A stretch of DNA of 64,000 nucleotides from CALJFL01 sp036961205 (GCA_036961205.1 JBALVI010000013.1:1-64000), one strand, 5' to 3'. Positions 28,131 to 37,809 are shown, counted from the first letter of the stretch. Notes: generated by a model from the sequence alone, not told the origin. Numbers and translations: made by a program.

Positions 28131-28935
28131 CATCAGTTCTATGCTCAGGTCTATATGCCAAAAGATCAACCGGCACATCGAATGGAATCAAGGACCAAAT
28201 ATTGACCCTTATCTCCCCTAGAAACGTGAAAGCACCGGGGTAAGGATGCGTCAACCCCCTAACAAAGTTATAGATTTGGGCTGAACTCATCCCCCAGTCA
28301 ACCCGACCATCTTCAGCTGCACGCTTGGGTAGATATGCGGGCACTCCAACTTGCGCCAGGCCGTCAAACCTCATAGGGTCTGAAGAATTTAACAGTTCGA
28401 TCATCATATCGGACATTATCCAAGATGTTTTGAAATAGGATGTTTCAATATCATCAAGCTGCGAATACGTAAAAGTTTTCTCCATCAAGACCGGGCCGGA
28501 ATCCACGCCGCTTTCAATTTTGAATAAGGAAATCGAAAACGAGGATCTCCCCAAGATTGAAGCCCGATTTTGCGGTGACCTGCCACGCCCCTCTGTAATT
28601 CCAACGGCACTACCATGACCACCAATAACAGCAAATTTCGTATGCTCTATAAGCCAGGCAGGGATCAAACGCTGCCAACCGAGCACAAGCAGCACATCAA
28701 TCTCTTCACTCAATAATCGTGCCTGATCCTGATCGCATTTTAAACCATATGATTTCACACCCAAGTAACTTAGCTGGGCATTCTGACAGTAAGCAGATAC
28801 ATCCGCATGGCCCGAGATTTTTTTCTTATTCTGGCCTCCATCAAGCCCTAACACCATATGAATATCAATTGTTTCACGAAGCATATCCAAGGTATCAAGG
28901 CCTGACTGAGTGGCCGTAGCAACAACAATTTTCAT
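28117..28935 (-). CDS. Sugar N-formyltransferase-like protein 2
   Basis: 272 residues, clearly paralogous to the gene at 26906-27937 (IGGHGSAVGITEGRGRSPQN, SGVDSGPVLMEKTF, LTHPYPGAFTF). It also has Gly-Gly-His where Asn-x-His is usual. It is about 70 residues shorter at the C-terminus than its paralogue and stops shortly after the PYPGA segment, so it may be truncated by a frameshift. Spacing to the deacetylase-like gene upstream is 10 nt. Confidence 0.75.
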   Translation of the reverse strand: MKIVVATATQSGLDTLDMLRETIDIHMVLGLDGGQNKKKISGHADVSAYCQNAQLSYLGVKSYGLKCDQDQARLLSEEIDVLLVLGWQRLIPAWLIEHTKFAVIGGHGSAVGITEGRGRSPQNRASILGRSSFSISLFKIESGVDSGPVLMEKTFTYSQLDDIETSYFKTSWIMSDMMIELLNSSDPMRFDGLAQVGVPAYLPKRAAEDGRVDWGMSSAQIYNFVRGLTHPYPGAFTFLGEIRVNIWSLIPFDVPVDLLAYRPEHRTDVEMV

Positions 28936-28945
28936 TATTTAACCG

Positions 28946-30226
28946 TTAGATTTTTAACTGTTGTTTTACAACAAGCCATTTTTCCCCGATATCAAACTTA
29001 GGCATATCCTCTGTACTCTCCACAAAGGATGAATTTTCCACCCAGCTTTTCACGCGCTCCATAATCCCACAAAGATAAACACAACCTTCCTCAATTATTT
29101 CAGAGGAAAGAGCTTCATTTCCACTCATTAACTGCTCGTAAACCTCTGTCCATATTTTATGAGAAGCTGATGTTGAATCACTAACATGATTCAACTCTTC
29201 GCCAAACACAACTTCAAAAAAACACCCTAGATTAGCCGAGCTGACCTCATCCCTCATCAGTTGATCAACCTTACTAGCCCCCACACCCCACAGCTGACAC
29301 AACTTGTGACGGCAAAGCTGACAAATCAAACCTTTATACAAGCGATGCAACTCAATAAACAACGTTGTAAACCTGTGCATATTCCAGAGATAATCACAGA
29401 TTTTATAACTCTCTATATCCCAGCTCTTAAGAAAAACTAACGCTTCTGCCGGGCCATATACGTTTAGATCAGTACTACCCTCAAGCCATTTATCACGATA
29501 GCTATAAAGAGTCCAAGAGGCACGACCGAAACTCGCACGAAATACTCTCTCCCGAGGATAAGCTGGGTCCGCCTGCCATAGTCCTGGGTGGGTCAACACC
29601 TGCACCGAAGCTATTGATTCAGACTGCAATACATCAGCAAGCCGGTCGTAACGCCAATAGCCCATGGAATCGGAGCAATACCCTACATCTTGCCTAAAAT
29701 ATTTCGAATAGCAATTGATTAGACCGCCCAATTTAAAAGCATCATACTCCAGCAATGCCGGAGAAGTGTTATGAAAAGAGACCGCCGCTATTTCCACATC
29801 AAATAGCTTACTGAGCAAGACAGCTTCTTTTTTTACTTGAAAATCCAACTCTACAGAAGAAGCTGTTTGATAAAACGCAGCATCAAAATGAACACCTATT
29901 TTATGGCCTAATTTAATAATATACCTTACTTTCTCAAACTGCCATTTTTCATGCAGGTTGTAAAATTCGCTGTGCGGATTAATAAAGTACGTAGCAACAA
30001 CGCCAGCTTTTTGTTCAATCTCAGCAAATTTAACTGAGCGCTCTAAAGACAAATCCACATCATGTCGCCATAATATCTGCCCGGGCGACATATCAAAGGT
30101 TTTGTACTCGACAAAACGATACTTGTCCTTTGCCATACCCAACAGCTTTATGTAGTTAGCCTCGGTAAAGTCCTGACAATAATCAGAACCAGCTCTATTA
30201 ATTCTATGCTTATCCTCAACACCCAT
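28946..30226 (-). CDS. Polysaccharide-deacetylase-like (NodB-fold) protein
   Basis: 426 residues. The opening of the NodB fold is visible as ILWRHDVDLSLERSVKFAEIE (about 50-70), followed by VVATYFINPHSEFYNL and KIGVHFDAAFYQ, giving the metal-binding Asp/His layout. About 200 C-terminal residues are unlike the family and rich in Cys/His (LICQLCRHKLCQLWG). It may deacetylate an N-acetyl sugar, a step that would free an amine for formylation or ligation by neighbours. Base composition is AT-richer than in the flanking housekeeping genes. Confidence 0.75.
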   Translation of the reverse strand: MGVEDKHRINRAGSDYCQDFTEANYIKLLGMAKDKYRFVEYKTFDMSPGQILWRHDVDLSLERSVKFAEIEQKAGVVATYFINPHSEFYNLHEKWQFEKVRYIIKLGHKIGVHFDAAFYQTASSVELDFQVKKEAVLLSKLFDVEIAAVSFHNTSPALLEYDAFKLGGLINCYSKYFRQDVGYCSDSMGYWRYDRLADVLQSESIASVQVLTHPGLWQADPAYPRERVFRASFGRASWTLYSYRDKWLEGSTDLNVYGPAEALVFLKSWDIESYKICDYLWNMHRFTTLFIELHRLYKGLICQLCRHKLCQLWGVGASKVDQLMRDEVSSANLGCFFEVVFGEELNHVSDSTSASHKIWTEVYEQLMSGNEALSSEIIEEGCVYLCGIMERVKSWVENSSFVESTEDMPKFDIGEKWLVVKQQLKI

Positions 30227-30275
30227 GCCTACGCTCTATTTAATTACCATGATACGGTCTGAGTTCACGCTGTTA

Positions 30276-31403
30276 TTAATCCAGTAAATCATCGATAAGA
30301 ACTATTTTCGTATCGGGTAAATACCCTGAAATATCACACAATAACCTATCACCAAAAGTACGTGACATCACCCACAGTTCATCTGGCGGATTACTAAATA
30401 GCTCTTCTCTGCTTTCGATAGGGCACGAAAACGGGGGATAGTATTTACCCTGTAATTCCGGGGCATCATCAAAGAAACGAATTGATTTATTTTGCGGAAG
30501 AACAGCTAACGCTCGCGAAGGGCAATATATGCCAAGTTCTCCTCTACTCAAAGCGGTATTAGCCTTGTTAATTATTTGCTCTGACAAGGCTCTGCAGTTT
30601 GATATATAAGATGCCAACACATCTCTCTCTTTATGATCTATACACTGGCTTTGATGAATACCAGGCCTTGCTACCGCATATAAAAGCCGTCCGTAACCCG
30701 CTTTAAAAATATCCGCTTGCAATCCGGAAGTTCCCAGACAACGACCAAGACTGGTTTCAGTAAAGTACAGAAAATGCTCATGAATAAGCATGCCGGGGTC
30801 ACCTTCATGTATTTCATCAGTGCAATCCGGAACCGCAAGAATAAGCACCCCATCTTTGCTAAGATGTTGCGCCACAGCCCGTAAAAATGTAACGGGATTA
30901 GGCATATGTTCCAATACTGCATACGCTACGATTATATCATAGGGACCTTGTGCTTGATCACTGGGGAAAAAATCCTTAATGACATCAATCCCGTAACGCT
31001 GCCAATGCTGTTCATAACCATCACCAGGTTCAAGGCTATCAATATCCCAACCCAGCTCTTTTAAACAAAAGCTGACATAACCAACCCCAGCACCAATTTC
31101 CAAAGCTCTTCCCGGGGTAGATTTTTCCTTATTGATAACACCAACAAAATCTCCCACATAACCTTGCCCCAATGCGGTATCAGAAAGAGGAGTCCCCATT
31201 TCAACACCCAGTCCGTAGCCACGCTCCAATAGATCACTTAGACTCCCAGATTGCTGTAGTCGCAGCATACCGAGATCATTGTCCAAGAATAGTTTTAAAG
31301 GATATGTATCGGGCAGACCCGAAGGGTTATGAGGCGCTTGACAAGCACCAATACAAAAAGGCATATCAGAGAATAATAGAACATCCGTTTTATTATTGCT
31401 CAT
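30276..31403 (-). CDS. SAM-dependent methyltransferase with C-terminal extra domain
   Basis: 375 residues. The SAM site reads ALEIGAGVGYVSFCLKELG (about 100-118), followed by AYAVLEHMPNP. The N-terminal YPLKLFLDNDLGMLRLQ and the C-terminal FFDDAPELQGKYYPPFSCPI resemble the flanking domains of sugar C-methyltransferases, but the N-terminal zinc cysteines of that group are not complete. It probably methylates a nucleotide sugar or an acyl substituent. It overlaps the upstream SDR gene by 4 bp. Confidence 0.78.
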   Translation of the reverse strand: MSNNKTDVLLFSDMPFCIGACQAPHNPSGLPDTYPLKLFLDNDLGMLRLQQSGSLSDLLERGYGLGVEMGTPLSDTALGQGYVGDFVGVINKEKSTPGRALEIGAGVGYVSFCLKELGWDIDSLEPGDGYEQHWQRYGIDVIKDFFPSDQAQGPYDIIVAYAVLEHMPNPVTFLRAVAQHLSKDGVLILAVPDCTDEIHEGDPGMLIHEHFLYFTETSLGRCLGTSGLQADIFKAGYGRLLYAVARPGIHQSQCIDHKERDVLASYISNCRALSEQIINKANTALSRGELGIYCPSRALAVLPQNKSIRFFDDAPELQGKYYPPFSCPIESREELFSNPPDELWVMSRTFGDRLLCDISGYLPDTKIVLIDDLLD

Positions 31404-32287
31404 TCTCTAAAATCCTCTGCCACCAACTTTCGCACAGTTTCTTCGAGCGAGGTCTTTCCAGCCCAACGATATAGTGACTTAACACGGTTAACATCGTAAC
31501 GAGCTGTTTCTCCGTCATGGGGGTCATCTATCCCTGAATATACAACGCGACCCCGCCCTACCACATCAACAATCAGGTTTGCCAAAAACTCCATAGTAAC
31601 CGGGTTAGGTGAGGCAACATTCAAGATTGCTTTAACAGGTTTACTCACAATTAAACAAACTAGAGTTGCAATATCATCCACATCAATAAAGTTCTGTTCT
31701 CGCCTGCCCGTCCCCCACAGCTCGATATCCTTTCCATCACGGACCGAAGTAATAAATCGGCTCACTATAGAGCCCTGCCGCTGCCCCAGACCGATAGGCG
31801 CGGAGAGCCGCAGTATTGTAGCGTCCTTAAATTGCTCAAAAACCTTTTCACCTTCAAACTTGGCAAAAAAATAAGGGCTTGATACTGATATCGGGGCCAC
31901 CTCTCGCTTGACCACAGATTGAGACTTATCGTATAAGCCACAGCTAGACATATAGACGATGGGGCAGCGCCAACTTTCAAGTGCTCGCATAACGGTATCA
32001 TCAATACGCCTTGTGCGATAAGCCAAGTCTTCGGTATCCGGGTAATGAGTAGCCAAGGGAACAGCGGCAGCAGTGTGAACAACACACGAAACAGGTTGTT
32101 TAACTATTTCTAAAAGATCAATATCAGACGATAAATCAACGGCTATTTGATTCGAATCGCCTTGCGACCGGCTACGAACCAACGGTAGATAACTAACGCC
32201 CAGCCTGAAAAAAGCGTCGCAAACGGCTTTGCCAACCAAACCATTAGCACCAGTGACCACTACCAGACCTACCACCATCCACCCCAC
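31400..32287 (-). CDS. NAD-dependent epimerase/dehydratase (SDR)
   Basis: 295 residues. The nucleotide-binding motif VVVTGANGLVGKAV lies near the N-terminus; a YxxxK-like SSPYFFAKFEGEKVF segment (Tyr and Lys kept) follows the substrate Ser in YMSSCG. The true start may be the fourth residue (ATG 32278) or later. It should reduce, oxidise or epimerise a nucleotide sugar. It is flanked by the methyltransferase (4-bp overlap) and the ATP-grasp gene (2-nt gap). Confidence 0.85.
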   Translation of the reverse strand: MGWMVVGLVVVTGANGLVGKAVCDAFFRLGVSYLPLVRSRSQGDSNQIAVDLSSDIDLLEIVKQPVSCVVHTAAAVPLATHYPDTEDLAYRTRRIDDTVMRALESWRCPIVYMSSCGLYDKSQSVVKREVAPISVSSPYFFAKFEGEKVFEQFKDATILRLSAPIGLGQRQGSIVSRFITSVRDGKDIELWGTGRREQNFIDVDDIATLVCLIVSKPVKAILNVASPNPVTMEFLANLIVDVVGRGRVVYSGIDDPHDGETARYDVNRVKSLYRWAGKTSLEETVRKLVAEDFRE

Positions 32288-32289
32288 GA

Positions 32290-33357
32290 TTATTGATTAA
32301 TGCGATATTCAACCAGCCCCCTAAGCACGAGGCTTTCATCATAAGAAAATGATTCAGGAATTATTTCTGAAAAAAGGTGGCGGCGAATTAGTACGTCAGG
32401 CTCATTGTAGCCAACCATAGCCCGAATTGATGTGGTACCAGAAAAGCGTGGGTTTATTTCGAAAATCTTGACCTTACCATCCACTAAACGGCACTGTATA
32501 TTAACAGCTCCCGTCACACCTATCGCTTTGGCAATTACAGCACAAGCCTCTGTCACTTGGGGAAACCGCCCCACATATCCTTGACTGATCCCGGAACTAA
32601 TTACCAGGTTCTCGCCCAACTCAGGCTTATCTATTCTATTAGGCACACTGGTACGAATATTAAGCTGGCCTGAAAGAACACGCCTGAGAGCAATGGCATT
32701 AATATAATTTCCATCCAGGTCATGCAAAACGCCCACTGTGTACTCCTGCGCAGGTGTCCCCACGTACTCCTGAACAATAAAATTACCCGCATCTTCGCCA
32801 TGATTAATATAATCATATAGCGACAGCAATTCATTAGTACTTTGGGCAATGAAACAGTTTGCTGAACCTCCAGCACCTACTGCAGGCTTAACAATAACGG
32901 GAAACCAATCAATCGAACTTAGCTCTTCACGATTAGTCACTTTTAGATAGCGTGGCGGCTCAAAACCCAGTTTCTGCAAAAGCGCATTAGTACGCGTTTT
33001 ATCAAGGCAGTTTTTTATTACATTCTGAGAACAAATAAAGAGTGTTATCCCTCTATCAGAAAAAGCTTGCCGATGTGCAGAAAAAAACTTTAGTTCAGCT
33101 TCGCAGCCAGGAAAAACCCCCTTTACATCATAACGCTTACATAGCGAAAAAACCTGCTCCAGATAAGACTCTTGATCCACTCTGGGCAAGATAGCGGCTA
33201 CATCTACCCAATCAAATTGAGGGCAGCTCTCCTGAGCATCAGTGCCCACTACGATATATCGATCATTATCGGCTATACGAACGGCTTTTAAAATTTGTTC
33301 GCCAAAACCACCACCGCCAATTGCGGTAACTAATATTGCAAGCTGACTATCCGGCAA
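32290..33357 (-). CDS. ATP-grasp ligase (CarB/PylC-like)
   Basis: 355 residues. An N-terminal Rossmann-like part (ILVTAIGGGGFGEQILKA) is followed by an ATP-grasp domain with NCLDKTRTNALLQKLG, FPVIVKPAVGAGGSAN and the metal site VKIFEINPRFSGTTS. Such enzymes join a carboxylate to an amine or other nucleophile with ATP. In a polysaccharide operon this suggests attachment of an amino acid or other acid to an amino sugar. It overlaps the phosphoesterase gene by 11 nt. Confidence 0.85.
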   Translation of the reverse strand: MPDSQLAILVTAIGGGGFGEQILKAVRIADNDRYIVVGTDAQESCPQFDWVDVAAILPRVDQESYLEQVFSLCKRYDVKGVFPGCEAELKFFSAHRQAFSDRGITLFICSQNVIKNCLDKTRTNALLQKLGFEPPRYLKVTNREELSSIDWFPVIVKPAVGAGGSANCFIAQSTNELLSLYDYINHGEDAGNFIVQEYVGTPAQEYTVGVLHDLDGNYINAIALRRVLSGQLNIRTSVPNRIDKPELGENLVISSGISQGYVGRFPQVTEACAVIAKAIGVTGAVNIQCRLVDGKVKIFEINPRFSGTTSIRAMVGYNEPDVLIRRHLFSEIIPESFSYDESLVLRGLVEYRINQ

Positions 33358-34048
33358 CTATATCACCCACTATATTATCTGCACGCCTATCGAGTAACTT
33401 AAGCACCGAAGGGTGAACATTATTTTTTCCCAAGTAAGATGCAAGATCCAGGTTTGTAACATCCAGTCGGATTATTTTCACTTGGCCGGTGTTCGGATCA
33501 AATAGCGCAGCACTTACATATCGAGCATCATCTCTGGGAAGACCTGAACTCCCGACATTGACATAGGTTTTATCAGAATATTTCCTAACAAAGGGCCTGT
33601 GAGTATGACCCATAAAAATAAACTCAGAGTCAATATCAAAGCCATCTAAATCACTGTCAGGATAGACATACCCATTCAAATAATTATCTGGGCTGCCATG
33701 TATAAACGTCACTTTTCCCGAGGGGTAAACGCGGTCTAGAAACTGCGGCCAAGAAGCAAGATAGTTGCGCTGCGAACTCGTCAACATTGCACTAATATTT
33801 TTCATCTTATAAACATCTTCAGATGCATCTGGATAATCACCTGTCAGTAGCATTTCTTCATGATTGCCTTTTATACAAGAAAAAACTTCTTGGTTGCTCA
33901 TAAGAAAATCAACCACCGATAAACTCGGTATATACCCTACGGAATCCCCTAAAAAAACCAGATCTTTGACACCTATAGAAAATAAGTAATTACAAACGAG
34001 TTTAAACGTAGGGCCATTACCATGTGCATCTGACAAAACACCGATCAC
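33347..34048 (-). CDS. Calcineurin-like metallophosphoesterase (YfcE-like)
   Basis: 233 residues with the dimetal motifs GVLSDAHGNG, VFLGDSVGY, KGNHEE and FMGHTHRP in order. It hydrolyses a phosphoester in the cytoplasm. In this operon it might dephosphorylate a sugar-phosphate or cofactor intermediate, which is inference from position only. Confidence 0.88.
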   Translation of the reverse strand: MIGVLSDAHGNGPTFKLVCNYLFSIGVKDLVFLGDSVGYIPSLSVVDFLMSNQEVFSCIKGNHEEMLLTGDYPDASEDVYKMKNISAMLTSSQRNYLASWPQFLDRVYPSGKVTFIHGSPDNYLNGYVYPDSDLDGFDIDSEFIFMGHTHRPFVRKYSDKTYVNVGSSGLPRDDARYVSAALFDPNTGQVKIIRLDVTNLDLASYLGKNNVHPSVLKLLDRRADNIVGDIVAG

Positions 34049-34091
34049 AACTCAACTCACTCCATACGTATTTGGACAACGAAAAATCTAC

Positions 34092-35204
34092 TCAACAGGA
34101 TAAAATTGATTCTAAAGCAGACACTACATTTTCAATGTCAGCCAGGCTATTTTTTTCACAAAAGGGTAACGCCAAACCATATTGAAATAATTTTTTAGAT
34201 ACCGAGAAACCAGCTGAATAAGCATCGGGATATATATTTAAAGCCATCAAGGACTGAGCACCAAGACTGGCCTCAACATCCTGACTACGTAATTTTTCAA
34301 TCACTTTCCCGCGCTCAACACCCTGTTCAAGTACAATCATAAATGTCTGAAAACTATGCCCCTCGATCAATGTCGGAAGGGAAATACACCCTCGGCTACG
34401 CAGAGGTTCTAATAAACGAATATAGTACTGCGCATACTTATAACGAGTCGATATCCATTGCTCAAGTTCAGGCAATTGAAAGCGCCCCAGTGCCGCTTGA
34501 AAATTTGTCAGCCGGTAATTTAAGCCTGGTTGATAGAACTGCATGCCTACTGAACTGCGCTCCATGCCATGATTTTTGAGCCTCCTGATAGTTTGAGCCA
34601 ACGCCTTATTGTTAGTGGCAAGAGCTCCACCCTCACCTGTCGTAAGTGTTTTTCTTGGGTGAAAAGAAAAACAACCTACGTCACCTAAGGCTCCGACTTT
34701 ACTACCATCGTAACTTGCACCTAATGCGCAGGCAGCATCTTCAACGACAAATAAGTTATGTTTTTCAGCTAATTTAAGAATACTCTTCATATCCGCCGCA
34801 CAACCAAACTCATGCACAGGGATAACAGCTTTTAATGTTTCCTCCCCCTGCCAGTCCTCAATAGTCGACGCAAGCTTATCAATAGCCAAAGTGTAGGTTT
34901 CAGGATCAACATCAACAGTAATTAACTTTGCGCCCAATATGGCCACAACATTGGCCGTTGCTGGAAAAGTAAAATCGGGAACAATGACGGCATCACCAGG
35001 ACCGATACCCAGTGCTATCAATGCGACATGCAATGCCGCGGTGCCAGAAGAAACAAGCACCACATCACTACACCCCAAATAAGCGGCTAACTCAGACTCA
35101 AAAGCTTCATTCTCTGGGCCATGAACTAGCTGACCACTTCTAAGCACCTCAGCAACAGCCGCAATAGCATCGTCACTGATATTAGGTTGCGATAATTTCA
35201 ACAT
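34092..35204 (-). CDS. DegT/DnrJ/EryC1/StrS aminotransferase
   Basis: 370 residues. PLP-site residues are intact: SSGTAALHVAL near the N-terminus, VVEDAACALGASYDG, and the Schiff-base lysine in FSFHPRKTLTTGEGG. It aminates a keto nucleotide sugar, usually the product of the SDR dehydratase encoded next to it (2-nt gap). The two could form a 4-amino-4,6-dideoxy sugar, the common acceptor for N-formyltransferases such as those of this operon. Confidence 0.9.
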   Translation of the reverse strand: MLKLSQPNISDDAIAAVAEVLRSGQLVHGPENEAFESELAAYLGCSDVVLVSSGTAALHVALIALGIGPGDAVIVPDFTFPATANVVAILGAKLITVDVDPETYTLAIDKLASTIEDWQGEETLKAVIPVHEFGCAADMKSILKLAEKHNLFVVEDAACALGASYDGSKVGALGDVGCFSFHPRKTLTTGEGGALATNNKALAQTIRRLKNHGMERSSVGMQFYQPGLNYRLTNFQAALGRFQLPELEQWISTRYKYAQYYIRLLEPLRSRGCISLPTLIEGHSFQTFMIVLEQGVERGKVIEKLRSQDVEASLGAQSLMALNIYPDAYSAGFSVSKKLFQYGLALPFCEKNSLADIENVVSALESILSC

Positions 35205-35206
35205 TA

Positions 35207-36202
35207 CTAGCTCTTGAATATATCAGCCAAAGGAGGGAGATCGTCTTCATGCCGGGCAATCCATTCAGCTGTCCGCGTTAAGCCCTCCTCCAAATCAATT
35301 TTAGCTTCAAAGCCAATCAGTTCTTTAGATTTCCCTACATCAGGAACACGCAGCTCAATATCAGCCGACAGCGCATCACGGAAAATAATTTTTGAAGAGC
35401 TACCCAGAATACGGCATACGGCCTCCGCTAAACCGTAAATAGTCGTCACAGCACGAGCATTACCGATATTAAAAGACTGCCCAATCGCATCGGGATGCTC
35501 CAGAGCACGTAAAACACCGTCAACCATATCATCAACATAAAGCCAGGCTCGAATTTGGCTACCATCACCAAAAATTACGATATCCTCTCCTTTAAGTGCC
35601 TTTCGAATAAAAATTGCCAGGGCACCTTCACCTGTTTGCCCTGGCCCATAAACATTGAAGGGACGGACGGTCACAGTAGGTAGGTTATATTGCGAATAAT
35701 AAGCATGAGCCAGATGTTCGCCTGCCAACTTACTCACTGCATAATTCCATCGCGCTTCGCCCACTGCGCCAGTGACAGTTTGCTGCGCCTCATTAACCTT
35801 ATAAGCTAAGGAGCCAAACACTTCAGAAGTAGAAAAATCAAGGAACCGCTCTATACCACCTGCCTGCTGCGCCGCCTCGATAGCGTTAGCGGCACCAATC
35901 ATATTAACCCGCATAGTTTTTACTGGGTTAAGTACGGTTGACTCAATACCCGCAATCGCGGCCGCATGCACAACTAATTGTGAACCTTTCATAGCTGAGA
36001 TCATGCTCTCATAATCGAGCACATCTCCTCTAATTTGTTTCACATTAGGATGAGTATTAAAAGCCGTATGCTTAAGCGTATTACGGGTGAAATTATCATA
36101 AACAATAATTTCATTTTCCTCCGCTAGCTTGGAGATAAGCATGCTAGCTATAAAGCCTGCACCACCAGTGATGAATATTTTTTTCCCAAAAATCATAAAC
36201 AC
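35207..36202 (-). CDS. NAD-dependent epimerase/dehydratase (SDR), first gene of the operon
   Basis: 331 residues. FITGGAGFIASMLISKLAEE is the NAD site; DFSTSEVFGS gives the catalytic Ser/Thr and YAVSKLAGEHLA the Tyr-x3-Lys pair. The family covers UDP-glucose 4-epimerases and nucleotide-sugar dehydratases; sequence alone does not decide. It is the 5'-most gene of the 20.7-36.2 kb operon, so the operon promoter must lie in 36203-36290, where no clear box pair was found. Confidence 0.88.
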   Translation of the reverse strand: MFMIFGKKIFITGGAGFIASMLISKLAEENEIIVYDNFTRNTLKHTAFNTHPNVKQIRGDVLDYESMISAMKGSQLVVHAAAIAGIESTVLNPVKTMRVNMIGAANAIEAAQQAGGIERFLDFSTSEVFGSLAYKVNEAQQTVTGAVGEARWNYAVSKLAGEHLAHAYYSQYNLPTVTVRPFNVYGPGQTGEGALAIFIRKALKGEDIVIFGDGSQIRAWLYVDDMVDGVLRALEHPDAIGQSFNIGNARAVTTIYGLAEAVCRILGSSSKIIFRDALSADIELRVPDVGKSKELIGFEAKIDLEEGLTRTAEWIARHEDDLPPLADIFKS

Positions 36203-36289
36203 AGCCCATATAGTTAACCTCGCATAGAAGGTATGATTTCACCAATTCTGTATTTTTTTCGCGGGAGATTCTGAAACCAAAAATCTCAC

Positions 36290-36480
36290 TCCCAATAATA
36301 TGGCGATCAAATCGTTCAAATTCGGTAAAAAAACCGCAATTGGGGGGAAACTATCAACAATACCCACTGAATTATTGGGATCCAGTGCGGTGACTAGGCG
36401 GTGGCCTGTTGCAGCTATAGCCCTCATGCGCCGCGGAGCAACGTATCTAGCCGCACCGATGATGCCGAAAGTTTACCATT
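36290..36480 (-). pseudogene. 5' fragment of a second wbpB
   Basis: The minus strand reads FGIIGAARYVAPRRM, then AIAATGHRLVTALD and SVGIVDSF, matching residues 4-45 of the intact wbpB at 43267-44220. After a frameshift near 36345 it continues with FFTEFERFDRH. The rest of the gene is gone. Together with the next three features it forms a decayed second copy of the wbpB-xseB-ispA-retropepsin segment. The stretch 36481-36640 holds only spacer. Confidence 0.8.
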
Positions 36481-36683
36481 CTGTTCCCATCATTTAGCAT
36501 TCATCGCACACATTACGACGTTTATAAGCACACTTAACCTTACCCATCGACAGGGTGATACACTAGCGTAATCGATAGTTGATGACACTAAAAACCGATC
36601 TAAGTAGCCAGTTCATGATTGTCCGCCTTAAGGTCTAGATTTGACCTGTGGATTCAGCTATTCAAAAAAAGAAGCGTCAATAC

Positions 36684-36923
36684 ATGAAAAAAATCGAGCT
36701 TGGCAAGTTTGAACAATCCATAGAAAAGCTTGAAATCATTAATGCGGCAATGGAGGCCGAGGGAACAAATCTTCAACAATCTCTGGCTAACTTCAAAGAG
36801 GGGATTAGCTTGGCATCAGAAGCTCAGGATTTTCTTAGCCAAGTGGAACAGGAGGTGAAGCTACTCACAGATAGAGAGGTAGCCCAAACTGAGACTGTGA
36901 CTTCCACCGACGAGCCCATCTGA
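36684..36923 (+). CDS. xseB: Exodeoxyribonuclease VII small subunit, divergent second copy
   Basis: 79 residues from ATG 36684 (a GTG at 36648 could extend it). It has the XseB two-helix pattern: FEQSIEKLEIINAAME, LQQSLANFKEGISLA and a C-terminal VEQEVKLL. It is only distantly similar to the copy at 44444, so it is not a recent duplicate. The reading frame is intact and its stop overlaps the ATG of the ispA pseudogene. Whether it is expressed is unknown. Confidence 0.7.
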   Translation: MKKIELGKFEQSIEKLEIINAAMEAEGTNLQQSLANFKEGISLASEAQDFLSQVEQEVKLLTDREVAQTETVTSTDEPI

Positions 36924-37809
36924 TGAATGACAGCTTCTCCTCCTCGTTGGCCTCGCTTCAAAAAGACGTCGTCTCCAAACTTGTCCCAATGCTAAAATTT
37001 TACCCGGATAATGCCATCAAAGGGCAGATATTTCCTGCATCTCTTTTAGAGGCCAGTTCCTACACCATCGAGGGCAAGTATATAAGGCCAGTGCTTTGCT
37101 GCCCAGCTTTTCTGTCCGCCGTATCACCAACCTCTTTAACGGGTAGTGCCCACTACGCCTCTGCCCTAGAACTAATCCACACCTACTCCCTAATCCACGA
37201 CGATCTCCCGGCCATGGACGATGACGACTTCCGTCGCGGCAAACCCAGTCTACACAAGGCTTTCGACGAGGCTACCGCGATTTTGGTGGGGGATGGATTT
37301 CGTGCCCGCGCCTTTGAGTTGATTGCCGATGCGCCGGATCTCTCGGATACGCAGAAGGTCAAAATGATCAAGGTTCTGGCCTCGGCCGCGGGCTTTGAGG
37401 GCATGGTGGGCGGCCAGTATATCGACATTCAGGCCACTGACTCCGACATGACGCTCGAGGAGTTGCAGGCCATGCATTCCCTGAAGACCGAGGCTTTGAT
37501 TCGGGCTTCGCTAGCTTTGGGGGCATCGCTGCCAATGCGAGCGACTCACAGTTGGCTGCGCTGGACGAGTTTGGCACCCATATTGGCCTGGCTTTTCAGG
37601 TGGTGGACGACATTCTGGATGTGGAAGGCGATTCTGAGACCCTTGGCAAGACCCAGAGCAAGGGTGCAGAGGCGAATAAACCAACGTACGTTAAGTTGAT
37701 GGGGCTGGAGGGCGCCAAAGCTGAGGCGCAGCGCCTGCTAGGTGCAGCACTTAGTGCACTTGATGGCTTCCACGAATCAGCCGACCACCTGCGGGAGCTA
37801 GCCAGATAA
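36923..37809 (+). pseudogene. ispA pseudogene (farnesyl diphosphate synthase), mosaic and frameshifted
   Basis: The first aspartate-rich motif DDLPAMDDDDFRRGK is intact, but a one-base deletion at about 37523 (GGGGG where the intact copy has GGGAGG) shifts the frame so that the second motif (DDILD) lies in another frame. A TAA at 37807 also cuts the end. The conserved GKR of the diphosphate site reads GKY. The first 80 residues differ completely from the intact ispA at 44692, whereas the rest is nearly identical in blocks. Confidence 0.9.
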
